Shown in pieces: positions 27,356 through 36,164 of a DNA stretch of 64,000 bases. The first letter of the stretch is position 1; each line of letters opens with the position of its first letter. The notes under the pieces are model-generated. The model had not been told where the DNA came from. It saw only the letters and a list, made by a program, of their open reading frames with translations, and did not search any database. The stretch is from Sphingobacteriales bacterium TSM_CSS (GTDB lineage: Bacteria > Bacteroidota > Bacteroidia > Chitinophagales > UBA2359): positions 1 through 64,000 of the forward strand of contig NBMY01000070.1 in NCBI GenBank assembly GCA_002212985.1, in the 5' to 3' direction. A program made the translations under genes and the position numbers.

Positions 27356-28561
27356 ATGATATCTACGGCTTATGTTATTGATGCCCTAAGAACCCCCATT
27401 GGCAGCTACGGCGGCGCACTAAGCAGTATGCGCCCCGACGACCTGGCGGCACACGTAATACGCGCCCTGCTGCAAAGGAACCCACAAATTGACCCCACGC
27501 TTATTGAAGATGTAATTTTAGGCGCAGCCAACCAGTCCGGCGAAGACAACCGCAACGTGGCACGCATGGCGCTGCTGCTGGCCGGGCTGCCCGTAGCAAC
27601 AGGCGGCGTTACGGTAAACCGGCTTTGCGCATCGGGTTTGCAGGCTGTAATGGATGCCGCCCGTGGCATTATGCTGGGCGAAGGCATGGCATATATTGCC
27701 GGCGGCGCCGAAAGCATGAGCCGCGCTCCATTTGTAATGGCCAAAGCCGATACCGCCTTTAGCAGGCAAGCCGAATTATATGACACCACCCTTGGTTGGC
27801 GCTTTCTAAACTCCCGCTTAGCCCAACTGCACCACCCCTACAGCATGGGCGAAACCGCCGAAAACGTAGCCCGGCAATGGAATATAAGCCGCACAGAGCA
27901 AGATGCCTTTGCCTTCCAATCGCAGCAAAAGTATCGGCAGGCCTTTGAGCAAAACCGCTTTACACCCGAAATAGTACCTGTTGAGGTGCTTCCCAACCGC
28001 AAACTACCGCCCGTAATAATAGACACCGATGAACACCCCCGCCAAACCTCTCTTGAAAAACTGGCCAAACTGCCACCGGCATTTGTACAAAACGGAACCG
28101 TTACGGCCGGCAACTCATCGGGCATTAACGATGGGGCGGCTGCACTGCTGCTGGTAAACGAAACGCTGGTTAAACAACTGCAACTTCGCCCGCTGGCCAG
28201 GGTGGTATCTATAGCCATTGCCGGCGTTGAACCGCAGTACATGGGCATTGGCCCCGTGCCCGCCACTCAAAAAGCACTTAAACGCGCCGGGTTAACCATA
28301 AACAACATAGACCTTATTGAACTCAACGAAGCCTTTGCCTCGCAGTCGTTGGCCTGTATGCACGATTTAAATCTGAACCCGCAACTGGTAAATGTAAACG
28401 GCGGAGCCATTGCTCTTGGGCACCCGTTGGGTTGTTCGGGCGCGCGTATAAGCGCCACCCTCCTGCACGAGTTGCAACGCCGCCCCAATGCCCGCTACGG
28501 ACTTGCCACCATGTGTATTGGAGTAGGGCAAGGCGCTGCCGTTATTTACGAAAAATGCTGA
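27356..28561 (+). CDS. Thiolase (acetyl-CoA C-acetyltransferase/3-oxoadipyl-CoA thiolase type)
   Basis: The 401-residue degradative thiolase has all three active-site signatures: the acyl-accepting Cys91 in NRLCASGLQAVMDAA, the GGAIALGHPLGCSGARI histidine motif, and the C-terminal CIGVGQGAAVIYE cysteine motif. The phrase GEDNRNVARMALLLAGLP near residue 65 is characteristic of 3-oxoadipyl-CoA thiolases (PcaF/PaaJ) but also found in related acetyl-CoA acetyltransferases. No other aromatic-degradation gene is nearby, so the exact substrate is left open. TAACTTTA at 27310-27317 is a near-consensus -7 element. Confidence 0.9.
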   Translation: MISTAYVIDALRTPIGSYGGALSSMRPDDLAAHVIRALLQRNPQIDPTLIEDVILGAANQSGEDNRNVARMALLLAGLPVATGGVTVNRLCASGLQAVMDAARGIMLGEGMAYIAGGAESMSRAPFVMAKADTAFSRQAELYDTTLGWRFLNSRLAQLHHPYSMGETAENVARQWNISRTEQDAFAFQSQQKYRQAFEQNRFTPEIVPVEVLPNRKLPPVIIDTDEHPRQTSLEKLAKLPPAFVQNGTVTAGNSSGINDGAAALLLVNETLVKQLQLRPLARVVSIAIAGVEPQYMGIGPVPATQKALKRAGLTINNIDLIELNEAFASQSLACMHDLNLNPQLVNVNGGAIALGHPLGCSGARISATLLHELQRRPNARYGLATMCIGVGQGAAVIYEKC

Positions 28562-28610
28562 TGCCCCCTTTTTTACCGGCCCCACTCACAAAAATCAACT
28601 AAATTTATCC

Positions 28611-28618
28611 TATCTTTG
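28611..28618 (+). promoter_or_regulatory. -7 element for the coiled-coil gene
   Basis: TATCTTTG fits TAnnTTTG exactly. A longer open frame begins with an ATG-like codon at 28616, inside this element, so that start is unlikely and the ATG at 28763 is preferred. No -33 TTG is seen. Confidence 0.5.
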
Positions 28619-28762
28619 CATAAACAACCTCATTTATTCACCAACAAATACTGCCCGCCCCGCCATAACGGCAGTTCTGCCGCCAACGCCGCCCGCAACA
28701 CTGTTGCTTACCACAGTACCTCCTGCCACCTTAAACAATTTACCAGACTAAACTTGCCAACA

Positions 28763-30139
28763 ATGAAAGACAGAATTGCCTTTTGGGCCGAAGAATCCAA
28801 CGAAAAAATACTTGTAATAGTAAGGCTAAGACTGGAAGACGATATTTTTGACATCTGGACCATGCCCAAATCAAGTATTTCCGATGAGTTTGAAAAAAAG
28901 GCCCTGGCAAATGATACCATTGACCAGATTGACCTGGAACAATTGCCCGAACCGCATACGCATATTGAACGCAGTGTAATGGAAGAATACCTGTTGCCCG
29001 AAACCATAAAAACCCACGAAACGCTGTTGGTTAAACGGGCCGAAACAGAGTGGCGGGTAAAAGTATTGTCAAACAAACTGTCGCAGCAACTCGAAAAAAC
29101 AATTGACGGACTGTTTGAACAGGTAAAATCGCTTACCGAATACGACAACGAAGTGTGGGACCTTACCAAAACTTTTTGGGACAAGGTAAACACCCACTAT
29201 CAGGAAAAAGACCTTACCCGCGAACATGCCGGTATGTTACGCGATAAAATTAACGAGGCTTTTAACATCCTGAAATCGTTGCGCAAATCGGCACAAGAGC
29301 AATTTGGCAAAGAAGCCCGGCAGGTTTATGAACAACTGTCGGGGCAGGTAAAAAAGATAACAGACTCATTCTCGCAAAAATCTAACCTCAATGCCGTTTT
29401 TGACCAATTGAAAAAACTGCAGGAAGAAGCCAACAAAGTGCGTTTAGGCGCCGAAATGCGCAAACAATTATCCGAATTGCTCAACAATGCCTTTGAAATG
29501 GTAAAGGCAGAGCGGCAAAAATCGGGGTTGCGCCACCTCGAAAACCGTATTAAAGGACTGCAAGATGTTATTGCCCGCATGGAAAAAAGCATTAAAGAAG
29601 ATAACAACGAACTTAATTTCCAGAAAAACCGCCTGCAACATACCAGCGGACAATTAGAGGCACAACTGCGCGAAGCCAAAATGCAAATGATTAAAACCCA
29701 GCTCGAGTCGAAAGAAGTTAAACTGGCTGATATGCTCAAAACGTTGGAGGGATTAAACAACCAACTCAAACAAGAGCAAAAACGGTACGGAAACGCAACG
29801 GGTAAACAACCTAAAGATAATCTTGCCGAAAAAAAGAGCCCGAATAAAGACAAAAAAAAGAACCGCAATAATGACGAAAAACCATCAGGTGGCGGCACCA
29901 CAACGCCCGAAATTGAGTCTGCCACAGAGCAACCCGTTAATACCGGTACGGAAGATATAACCCCCGGCAACGAAACCCCAAAACTGCCCGAAACACAACA
30001 CCATTTCTACGAGCCGGTGCAGGAAACAGACGTAGAGTTGTATATGGAAGAAAAACCCGTGAAACAGGTTAACCCCGAAGATTACGCCGACGGTGACGGC
30101 ACCTACGACTTTGATCGCGAAGACCGTTCAGATACATAA
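28763..30139 (+). CDS. Coiled-coil protein of unknown function
   Basis: Starting at MKDRIAFWAEESNEKILVIV gives 458 residues. The first 60 residues look like a compact alpha/beta module (RLRLEDDIFDIWTMPKSS). Residues about 60-340 are almost entirely heptad-rich coiled coil with many K, E, Q and L, including KVNTHYQEKDLTREHAGML and LQDVIARMEKSIKEDNNEL. The tail from about 345 is low-complexity K/N/E/P-rich and ends in an acidic DGDGTYDFDREDRSDT. There is no signal peptide. I do not recognise the family; it could be a cytoplasmic scaffold or nucleoid-related protein, but nothing in the neighbourhood tells which. Confidence 0.75.
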   Translation: MKDRIAFWAEESNEKILVIVRLRLEDDIFDIWTMPKSSISDEFEKKALANDTIDQIDLEQLPEPHTHIERSVMEEYLLPETIKTHETLLVKRAETEWRVKVLSNKLSQQLEKTIDGLFEQVKSLTEYDNEVWDLTKTFWDKVNTHYQEKDLTREHAGMLRDKINEAFNILKSLRKSAQEQFGKEARQVYEQLSGQVKKITDSFSQKSNLNAVFDQLKKLQEEANKVRLGAEMRKQLSELLNNAFEMVKAERQKSGLRHLENRIKGLQDVIARMEKSIKEDNNELNFQKNRLQHTSGQLEAQLREAKMQMIKTQLESKEVKLADMLKTLEGLNNQLKQEQKRYGNATGKQPKDNLAEKKSPNKDKKKNRNNDEKPSGGGTTTPEIESATEQPVNTGTEDITPGNETPKLPETQHHFYEPVQETDVELYMEEKPVKQVNPEDYADGDGTYDFDREDRSDT

Positions 30140-30286
30140 CACGCCGCCCCGCATACTGCGTCGGTCTGTGCTTCGGGGCAATGAAAGCCGACAGACGGGC
30201 GCGATTCTGTTTCTCCTGTTTGCAGTTTATTTCATGGCAGGTGCCATAAAATAAGCTATTTAACCGCATAAGACAAGACAATCCCA

Positions 30287-31375
30287 ATGAGCAATACCCC
30301 CACCGAAACAACAGCCAAAAAATCGTTGGCCGGGCAAAACAACCGGTTGGCCGATACCTTGGTGCAGGTGCAGGTGCTCAATGGCAACCACCCGGCAAAC
30401 CATAAGCAGTTTGCAGCGTTTGAACAAAAAATGGCTGAGGCAGGGTTGTACCCGCTTTTACCCACCGGTATAGAAATTTTACAGGTAAATGTGGGTAAAA
30501 GGTGTAACCAAACCTGCGCCCACTGCCATGTAGATGCCGGCCCCGACCGGCGCGAAGCCATGAGCCGCGAAACCATGCAACACTGCCTTACTGTGCTTGC
30601 TCAAAACCCCGCCATTTCCACCTTAGATATTACCGGTGGTGCGCCCGAAATGCACCCACATTTCAGATGGCTGGCCGAAGAGGCAACAAAATTGGGTAAA
30701 AAGGTTATAGACCGCTGCAATTTAACCATCATTACGTCAAACCAAAAATACCGGCAATTGCCGCACTTTTTTGCCTCGCAGGGTATTGAAGTGGTTTCCT
30801 CGCTGCCGCATTTCAGCGCCCTGCACACCAACCGGCAGCGCGGCAACGGCGTTTTTGAAGCCTCCATAGAGGCATTGCAATTGCTGAACAACGCAGGTTA
30901 CGGACACCCCGACAGCGGACTGCAACTTCATTTGGTGTACAACCCGTCGGGGGCATTTTTACCCGGCTCGCAACAAAGCCTCGAAACCGAATTTAAAAGG
31001 CAGTTGTTTCGAAAATACGGCATCGTTTTTAACCGTCTTTTTACCATTACCAATATGCCCATCAGCCGGTTTTTACACTTTTTGCTGCAAAGCGGGCAGT
31101 ACGAACCTTACATGCAACTGCTTATTGACAGTTTTAACCCCGCCGCTGCAAAGGGAGTTATGTGCCGAAACACCCTTTCGGTAAGTTGGGAGGGGTATTT
31201 GTATGATTGCGATTTTAACCAAATGCTCAACCTTACAGTTAGCCCCGATGCACCGCAACACATCAGCAATTTTAACCTGCAACAGCTTCAAAACCGGCAA
31301 ATTGTGCTAAACCAGCATTGCTACGGCTGCACGGCCGGCGGCGGCTCGGGCTGCGGAGGCGCTACTACGTCATAG
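30287..31375 (+). CDS. arsS: ArsS-type radical SAM protein (arsenosugar biosynthesis)
   Basis: The 362-residue protein carries the radical SAM cluster motif CNQTCAHC (Cys73, Cys77, Cys80), preceded by LQVNVGKR and followed by HVDAGPDRREAMS, the wording typical of ArsS. Further landmarks are LDITGGAPEMHPHFRWL, IDRCNLTII, LVYNPSGAFLPG and the cysteine-rich C-terminus CYGCTAGGGSGCGGA. ArsS is thought to add an adenosyl-derived ribose unit to dimethylarsenite during arsenosugar synthesis. Its usual partner ArsM and an ars operon are not adjacent. Identification rests on the combined C-terminal and N-terminal motifs. Confidence 0.9.
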   Translation: MSNTPTETTAKKSLAGQNNRLADTLVQVQVLNGNHPANHKQFAAFEQKMAEAGLYPLLPTGIEILQVNVGKRCNQTCAHCHVDAGPDRREAMSRETMQHCLTVLAQNPAISTLDITGGAPEMHPHFRWLAEEATKLGKKVIDRCNLTIITSNQKYRQLPHFFASQGIEVVSSLPHFSALHTNRQRGNGVFEASIEALQLLNNAGYGHPDSGLQLHLVYNPSGAFLPGSQQSLETEFKRQLFRKYGIVFNRLFTITNMPISRFLHFLLQSGQYEPYMQLLIDSFNPAAAKGVMCRNTLSVSWEGYLYDCDFNQMLNLTVSPDAPQHISNFNLQQLQNRQIVLNQHCYGCTAGGGSGCGGATTS

Positions 31376-31441
31376 GTTGGGTTGTTTTTTTTTTGACATT
31401 ATTGACAGCTACCAATTTTACCCCAAATATGGCGCATTAGG

Positions 31442-32815
31442 CTATTGCTTGTTGCCTGTTTGCCATTTTTGCAGCGTTTCGCAATCGGCATAACGCTCAT
31501 CAATATGAATATAGGTTTTGGGTATGCGGCGCTGCATCCATTTTAGCATTACCCGTTGTTTTTCATTTTCCTCCACAATGCTTCGTATGCGGTTATAGTC
31601 GTCTTTAAGGTTGGCAATATGCGGTTTGGTGCGGGTTTGCACATAAAAAATGCGGTAGGCTTTGCTGCCGTCTCTCAGTTCAAAGGGTACGGGTTTCGAT
31701 ATTTGCCCTTCTTTAAGGGTATCTATGGTAAAGTAGATGGTGGGGTCTATTTCGTTCATTTCAAAAAAGCTGCTGCCCGAAGGGCTGTAGAGCAAGCCGC
31801 CGGTGGCTTTGGAGTCTTCATCTTCCGAAAATTTTTCTACCGCTTTTTTAAAAGTTAGTGAGGTGTCGGTAAGAATGGCACTGCGAATACTGTCGAGGCG
31901 TGTAAGGGCCTGCTGCAATTCCACTTCCGATACCTTTGGTTTAATGAGAATGTGGCGCGCATGAATTTTATCGCCGCGTCGTTCAAGCAATTGTATAAGG
32001 TGAAACCCGAATTTACTTTCTATCGGTTCCGACATTTCGCCGGGTTTCAGTTTAAAAGCGGCTCCTTCAAATTCGGGCACAAAATCGCCGCGGTTGGTCC
32101 AGCCAAGGTCGCCCCCCTGTTGTGCAGAACCGGGGTCTTCGGAATATAAAGCGGCGAGGCGTGCAAAATCTTCGCCTTCCTCTTCAATGCGTTTTTTTAG
32201 TTGTAAGAGGGTTTGTTTAACCTCATCTTTCTGGGTGCGGCTCATTTTGGGCTGAATGGCCAGTTGCAGCAGTTCAATTTCGGCGTTGTAATAGGGTATG
32301 CTGTCTTTGGGAAGTTGGTCGAAATAGTTTTTCACCTCTGCCGGTGTTACCGAAATGTTGCCCAATATCTGGCTTTGCATTCTTTGTGCCAGCAAAATGC
32401 CGCGCACTTCTTCGCGGTATTCTTCTTTAATTTCGAGCATGGTTTTGCCATAGTAGGCTTCAAATTTTGCGGCATCGCCGCCAAAAAGCCCAAGAAAGTA
32501 GCGCAGGCGGTTGTCAATTTCACGTTCTACTTCTTCTTCTTTTACCTCTACGCTGTCAATTTCGGCTTGGGTTTGAAACATACGGTCGAGCAGCAGTTGG
32601 TCGAGCACCTGGCAGCGCAGGGTTCCGTCGTCGGTAATATTGTTGGCCCGAATTTGGTTATACTGGTTTTCAATATCCGAAATCAGCACAATTTTGTCGC
32701 CCACCACGGCGGCAATTTCATCAACGGCAAGGGTTTGTGCGCAAAGGTTAGCGGCATAGAGGCAGCAGGCAAGGCAAAAAAAGAGGCTATGTTTAAAAAC
32801 AATGTTGGCGTTCAT
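31442..32815 (-). CDS. SurA-type periplasmic peptidylprolyl isomerase
   Basis: I start at [18 protein letters not shown], which opens a signal peptide ending NLCAQ; an upstream ATG would add 37 residues. The N-terminal SurA-like chaperone domain ([21 protein letters not shown]) is followed by two parvulin-like domains: the first around [17 protein letters not shown] and [22 protein letters not shown], the second around [14 protein letters not shown]. Such proteins escort outer-membrane proteins through the periplasm. Total 457 residues. The gene is 7 bp after the lipoprotein gene and in line with two further parvulin-related genes, so an operon reading leftwards is likely. Confidence 0.9.
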   Translation of the reverse strand: MNANIVFKHSLFFCLACCLYAANLCAQTLAVDEIAAVVGDKIVLISDIENQYNQIRANNITDDGTLRCQVLDQLLLDRMFQTQAEIDSVEVKEEEVEREIDNRLRYFLGLFGGDAAKFEAYYGKTMLEIKEEYREEVRGILLAQRMQSQILGNISVTPAEVKNYFDQLPKDSIPYYNAEIELLQLAIQPKMSRTQKDEVKQTLLQLKKRIEEEGEDFARLAALYSEDPGSAQQGGDLGWTNRGDFVPEFEGAAFKLKPGEMSEPIESKFGFHLIQLLERRGDKIHARHILIKPKVSEVELQQALTRLDSIRSAILTDTSLTFKKAVEKFSEDEDSKATGGLLYSPSGSSFFEMNEIDPTIYFTIDTLKEGQISKPVPFELRDGSKAYRIFYVQTRTKPHIANLKDDYNRIRSIVEENEKQRVMLKWMQRRIPKTYIHIDERYADCETLQKWQTGNKQ

Positions 32816-32822
32816 GTATTGG

Positions 32823-33725
32823 CTACGGGTTGTGTTGATAAATTTCAATAATGCCTTTGTTAAGGGCATCTTCATAAATTTGTTTCCGGGTATTTTCCAG
32901 ATAGCGGAGGTTTTGTTTGTGCGCAATTATTTTTTCAATTTGGGGTTTGCAGTAGCCAAGCGGGGCGGCGCTACCCTGTTTGGCTGCCGTATCAATACTT
33001 ATATAATAGGTGTAAACGGCATCATGCGTTTGAAAAAAATGATTTTGCAGGAAAGCGGCAAAATCGCTGTCATCGAGCGGAATTTGCTGTTGCAGTTCGG
33101 GCCAGGCATACCAACGAGCGGGCAGGGCATGGGTAAAGGTTTGGCGGTTGCAAAGCTGCAAAAGTGTTTGCAAGGCATCGGGGGTATTTTTTTTGAGCAG
33201 CAGTCTTACAGAGTCTTGTTTTTCTGCCTTGTTACCAGTAATGACATAAGCTGCTTTAACAACGTTGGCATCCAGCACAAAATTGTCCTTATTTTGTTGG
33301 TAATAGGCTTCGGTTTCGGCGGGGTTTATAAGGGTATCGGGGTTTTGCTGCAGCAGTTGTTGCTCAAAGGTGTGTAACAGGATCGATTCGCGGTAATCCT
33401 GCAATTGCTGTTCCAAGTTGGGTATGGCAGCGGTTATATCTTTGCCGGCGTTGAGCAGCATAGCCTGCCGGCGCACCCAGCTATTAATATAATTGTTAAC
33501 CGTAGCGGCGCTGTCTTGCGGGTTTGTGCCGGGGTTTACCAACCCCTGTAACTGCGAGCGGTACAGGTAGGCGTTTTGTACACGCGCAACGGGCGCCTCT
33601 TCTGCGCTGCCCGGCGAAGAAAAAAAACGGCAGCCGGCAACACATAACAACAACGCCAGCGCTTTAATTACAAGCGCCGGCGCAGGTGTTGCATGATATA
33701 GAGGCCGTGTTATTTTCAAAACCAA
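32823..33725 (-). CDS. SurA/PpiC-related lipoprotein
   Basis: The 300-residue protein starts at a TTG (no in-frame ATG is available before the signal). A hydrophobic signal leads to a lipobox, LLCVAGC, so the mature protein is a lipoprotein. The rest is helical and resembles the chaperone part of SurA-like proteins ([52 protein letters not shown]), without an obvious parvulin active domain. It lies between two parvulin genes, 42 bp and 7 bp from its neighbours. It may anchor or assist a folding complex for exported proteins. Confidence 0.75.
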   Translation of the reverse strand: MVLKITRPLYHATPAPALVIKALALLLCVAGCRFFSSPGSAEEAPVARVQNAYLYRSQLQGLVNPGTNPQDSAATVNNYINSWVRRQAMLLNAGKDITAAIPNLEQQLQDYRESILLHTFEQQLLQQNPDTLINPAETEAYYQQNKDNFVLDANVVKAAYVITGNKAEKQDSVRLLLKKNTPDALQTLLQLCNRQTFTHALPARWYAWPELQQQIPLDDSDFAAFLQNHFFQTHDAVYTYYISIDTAAKQGSAAPLGYCKPQIEKIIAHKQNLRYLENTRKQIYEDALNKGIIEIYQHNP

Positions 33726-33767
33726 AACAGGTGTTTACAGGTGGCAGCAGGCGGGTACAGGAGTAAA

Positions 33768-35807
33768 TTATTTTTTTCGGTACAGGCTTTCCTGTACTTC
33801 CTTGTTTACTTTAACCCCGTACTTGTTGCGCAGTTCTTTCACCCAATCGGCTTCGAGCTTGCCCTGATAATCGGCAATTACATAGCCTCGGGCTTCTTCC
33901 AATTTTTTGGGGGCGGCGGACATTAACTCGGTCATTACAACAAAGCTAACGGTTCCGTCGGGGTTATCTATGTTTTCCGACAAGCCTTTTTTCCATTCTA
34001 TATGGTTGAGTAAATCTTTTTGTCCTTTTTCAAACACGCCGCTTTCCACCTTGTAACCCGATGCTTTATTGGCTTTTGCATCTATTTCCATGTTTGCCAG
34101 TTCTTCGGGAGTTGCTTTGGCGGCTTTTTCGCGCAGGTTGTTGGCGGCGGCGGCATCGGCAAAGGTAAAGAGGTAGGCGCTAACCCGGTCTTTCCATTGG
34201 TATTTACCCTGGTTTTCGTTGTAAAAGGCTTTCAGTCCTGCAGTATCTTCCATGGCTTTGTTCCATACTTTCTTGCTCATAAGTTCGTAAAGCAGGTTGC
34301 CATCGCGAAATTCTTTAAGCAGGCGTGCAAATTCGGGGTACTTGGTTTCCAGAATGGTTTCTTCGGCAGCCATAAGTTGTTCTTCCACAAAAATGCCGTA
34401 AATTTTGGCAGCGGTTTCTTCGGGGTTTCGGCTACGGGCGCGCATTTGGTTTTTTTCGGCAAAGGTGGCAAGGTCTTTACCGGTATATTGGCGGGGCGCG
34501 TTTTCTTTTGGAAAAGCAATGCTGCAAATAGGTTTGGTAAGGTCAAAATTACCAAGGCTATCGGTTTTCCACTGTCCTTTCTGAATGGAGGTGCTTTTAG
34601 CCATGGCGGTCAGCAGGGCGGTTTTTTCGGGTGTAAATTCGGTAAAGCGGTAGTCTTTTTTGAGCCTTGCAATAAAATATTGCTGCGATACGCGAGATCG
34701 GTTATCGCGCTCTATGCGTTTTTTAAGGTCGTCTTTCAGTTCGTCATAAGTGCCTATGCCTTTTTTGTCGAGCAATTTTACAATATGCCAGCCAAGTTTG
34801 GTTTTAAATGGCGGGGCAATATCGCCGGGTTTTTTGAGCGAGAAGGCTACATCTTCAAATTCGGGCAACATTTTACCGCTTTTAAACCATGGCAGTTCGC
34901 CGCCGCTTTTGGCGGTGGTTTTGTCGTCAGATTCGGCCAATGCTGCATCCTCAAAGGTTATTTTTTTCTTTTTCAGGCGATTATAAATGTCCATGGCGCG
35001 TTTTTCGGCGGCCTGTTGTTTGGTTATGGTATCTTTTTCGGTGCTTTTAATAAGAATATGCGCTACGTGTACGGAGCCTCGGGCAGGCCTTATATCATCA
35101 ACCTTTACCAAATGATAGCCAAATTGGGTGCGTACCGGCAACGATATTTTGCCTTTCGGGGTGGTATAGGCAGCCGTTTCAAAGGGGTAAACGGTTTGAA
35201 AAGCGGTGAGATAACCCAAATCACCTTTGTTTTCTTTTACCGACGGGTCTTCGGAGTATTTTTCGGCCAGTTTGTTAAAATCTTGCCCCTGTTCGGTTAT
35301 CATGCGGTAAATGCTCAGGGTTTTGTTGTAGGCTTTGGTGGTGTCTTCGGGCGAGGCCTGTTCGGGTACTTTTATAAGAATGTGGGCGGTTTTTACCTCG
35401 CTTTTCATGCGCTCATAAGCTTCGCGCATCAGTTGTTCGCTAATGTCTTTGTCGTACAAATAGGTTTTGGCTAATTGCTTGTAGTAGTCGCTCAGTTGGG
35501 AGGTAATGGTGCTAAGGGTATCTATTCCCATTGATTCGGCCTCTTTTACCTTCAACTTAAAATTAATGTACAAATCGAGGTACTCGTCAATAGATTTTTT
35601 GGTGTACCGGGCGCTGTCTTGTGCGTTGTGTTTGTCGTACACATACAAAAATTCCGATTTGGTTACCTTTTCGTTGCCAAAGGTAAACAATACCGGATCG
35701 TCTTGAGAAGCGCCGCCGCTGTTGGGTGCAACCGGTACAAAGGCCTGGAATAAGGGTAAAAGCAATAGCAAACACAAAAGTTTGCCCAAAAAAGCAGAGC
35801 TATTCAT
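33768..35807 (-). CDS. Parvulin-type peptidylprolyl isomerase with two PpiC domains
   Basis: The 679-residue protein has an N-terminal signal (MNSSAFLGKLLCLLLLLPLF), a chaperone region (VLFTFGNEKVTKSEFLYVYD), and two consecutive parvulin domains. The first shows KTAHILIKVPE, YSEDPSVKENKGDLGYLTAF and FGYHLVKVDDI; the second shows VHVAHILIKS, KSGGELPWFKSGKMLPEF and LGWHIVKLLDKKG. A long C-terminal helical region follows. It is the first gene of a likely three-gene operon. On the minus strand AAACTTTG, a near-consensus -7 element, lies only 5 nt before the ATG. Confidence 0.92.
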   Translation of the reverse strand: MNSSAFLGKLLCLLLLLPLFQAFVPVAPNSGGASQDDPVLFTFGNEKVTKSEFLYVYDKHNAQDSARYTKKSIDEYLDLYINFKLKVKEAESMGIDTLSTITSQLSDYYKQLAKTYLYDKDISEQLMREAYERMKSEVKTAHILIKVPEQASPEDTTKAYNKTLSIYRMITEQGQDFNKLAEKYSEDPSVKENKGDLGYLTAFQTVYPFETAAYTTPKGKISLPVRTQFGYHLVKVDDIRPARGSVHVAHILIKSTEKDTITKQQAAEKRAMDIYNRLKKKKITFEDAALAESDDKTTAKSGGELPWFKSGKMLPEFEDVAFSLKKPGDIAPPFKTKLGWHIVKLLDKKGIGTYDELKDDLKKRIERDNRSRVSQQYFIARLKKDYRFTEFTPEKTALLTAMAKSTSIQKGQWKTDSLGNFDLTKPICSIAFPKENAPRQYTGKDLATFAEKNQMRARSRNPEETAAKIYGIFVEEQLMAAEETILETKYPEFARLLKEFRDGNLLYELMSKKVWNKAMEDTAGLKAFYNENQGKYQWKDRVSAYLFTFADAAAANNLREKAAKATPEELANMEIDAKANKASGYKVESGVFEKGQKDLLNHIEWKKGLSENIDNPDGTVSFVVMTELMSAAPKKLEEARGYVIADYQGKLEADWVKELRNKYGVKVNKEVQESLYRKK

Positions 35808-36164
35808 TACTACAAAGTTTTAAATAAGTAACAGAACGTTAAATTAACCACATTTTTTGTGTGGACAGTTTTACAAACCGCAAAATTAGCAAAACCCCTT
35901 TTATTTGTGGTGGTATTTGTGTAACTATTAAAGGCAGCAACACAACATTTAACCATTTTTTGCAAATGACTTCGCAGTGGTTGCACCATAAGGGTTATGC
36001 CGTTTGTGCAACCTTTTACAGTGTTTGTGTAAATATTTTGGCTATAACTTGCACAAGTCTTTCTGCAAAAGAGTATCTTTGTTATGGTTGGCATAAGTCG
36101 GCGTTTACATTTCTTTCTTAGCACGTTTCACAAACCCATTATTCATCTTTTAAAGCCCTTTTGT
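35808..36164. promoter_or_regulatory. Divergent promoter region between the parvulin operon and the haloperoxidase-like gene
   Basis: About 360 bp without a gene. On the plus strand TATCTTTG at 36074-36081 fits TAnnTTTG exactly, with a TTG at 36049-36051 spaced 22 bp away, and lies 83 bp before the ATG at 36165. On the minus strand AAACTTTG near 35813-35820 is a near match for the parvulin gene. No other structure is evident. Confidence 0.5.

Noticed and set aside
34020-35474. A 484-codon open frame opposite the parvulin gene
   Set aside because: It is rich in Phe, Gly and Ile codons produced by reading the complement of a well-supported gene, and shows no domain.
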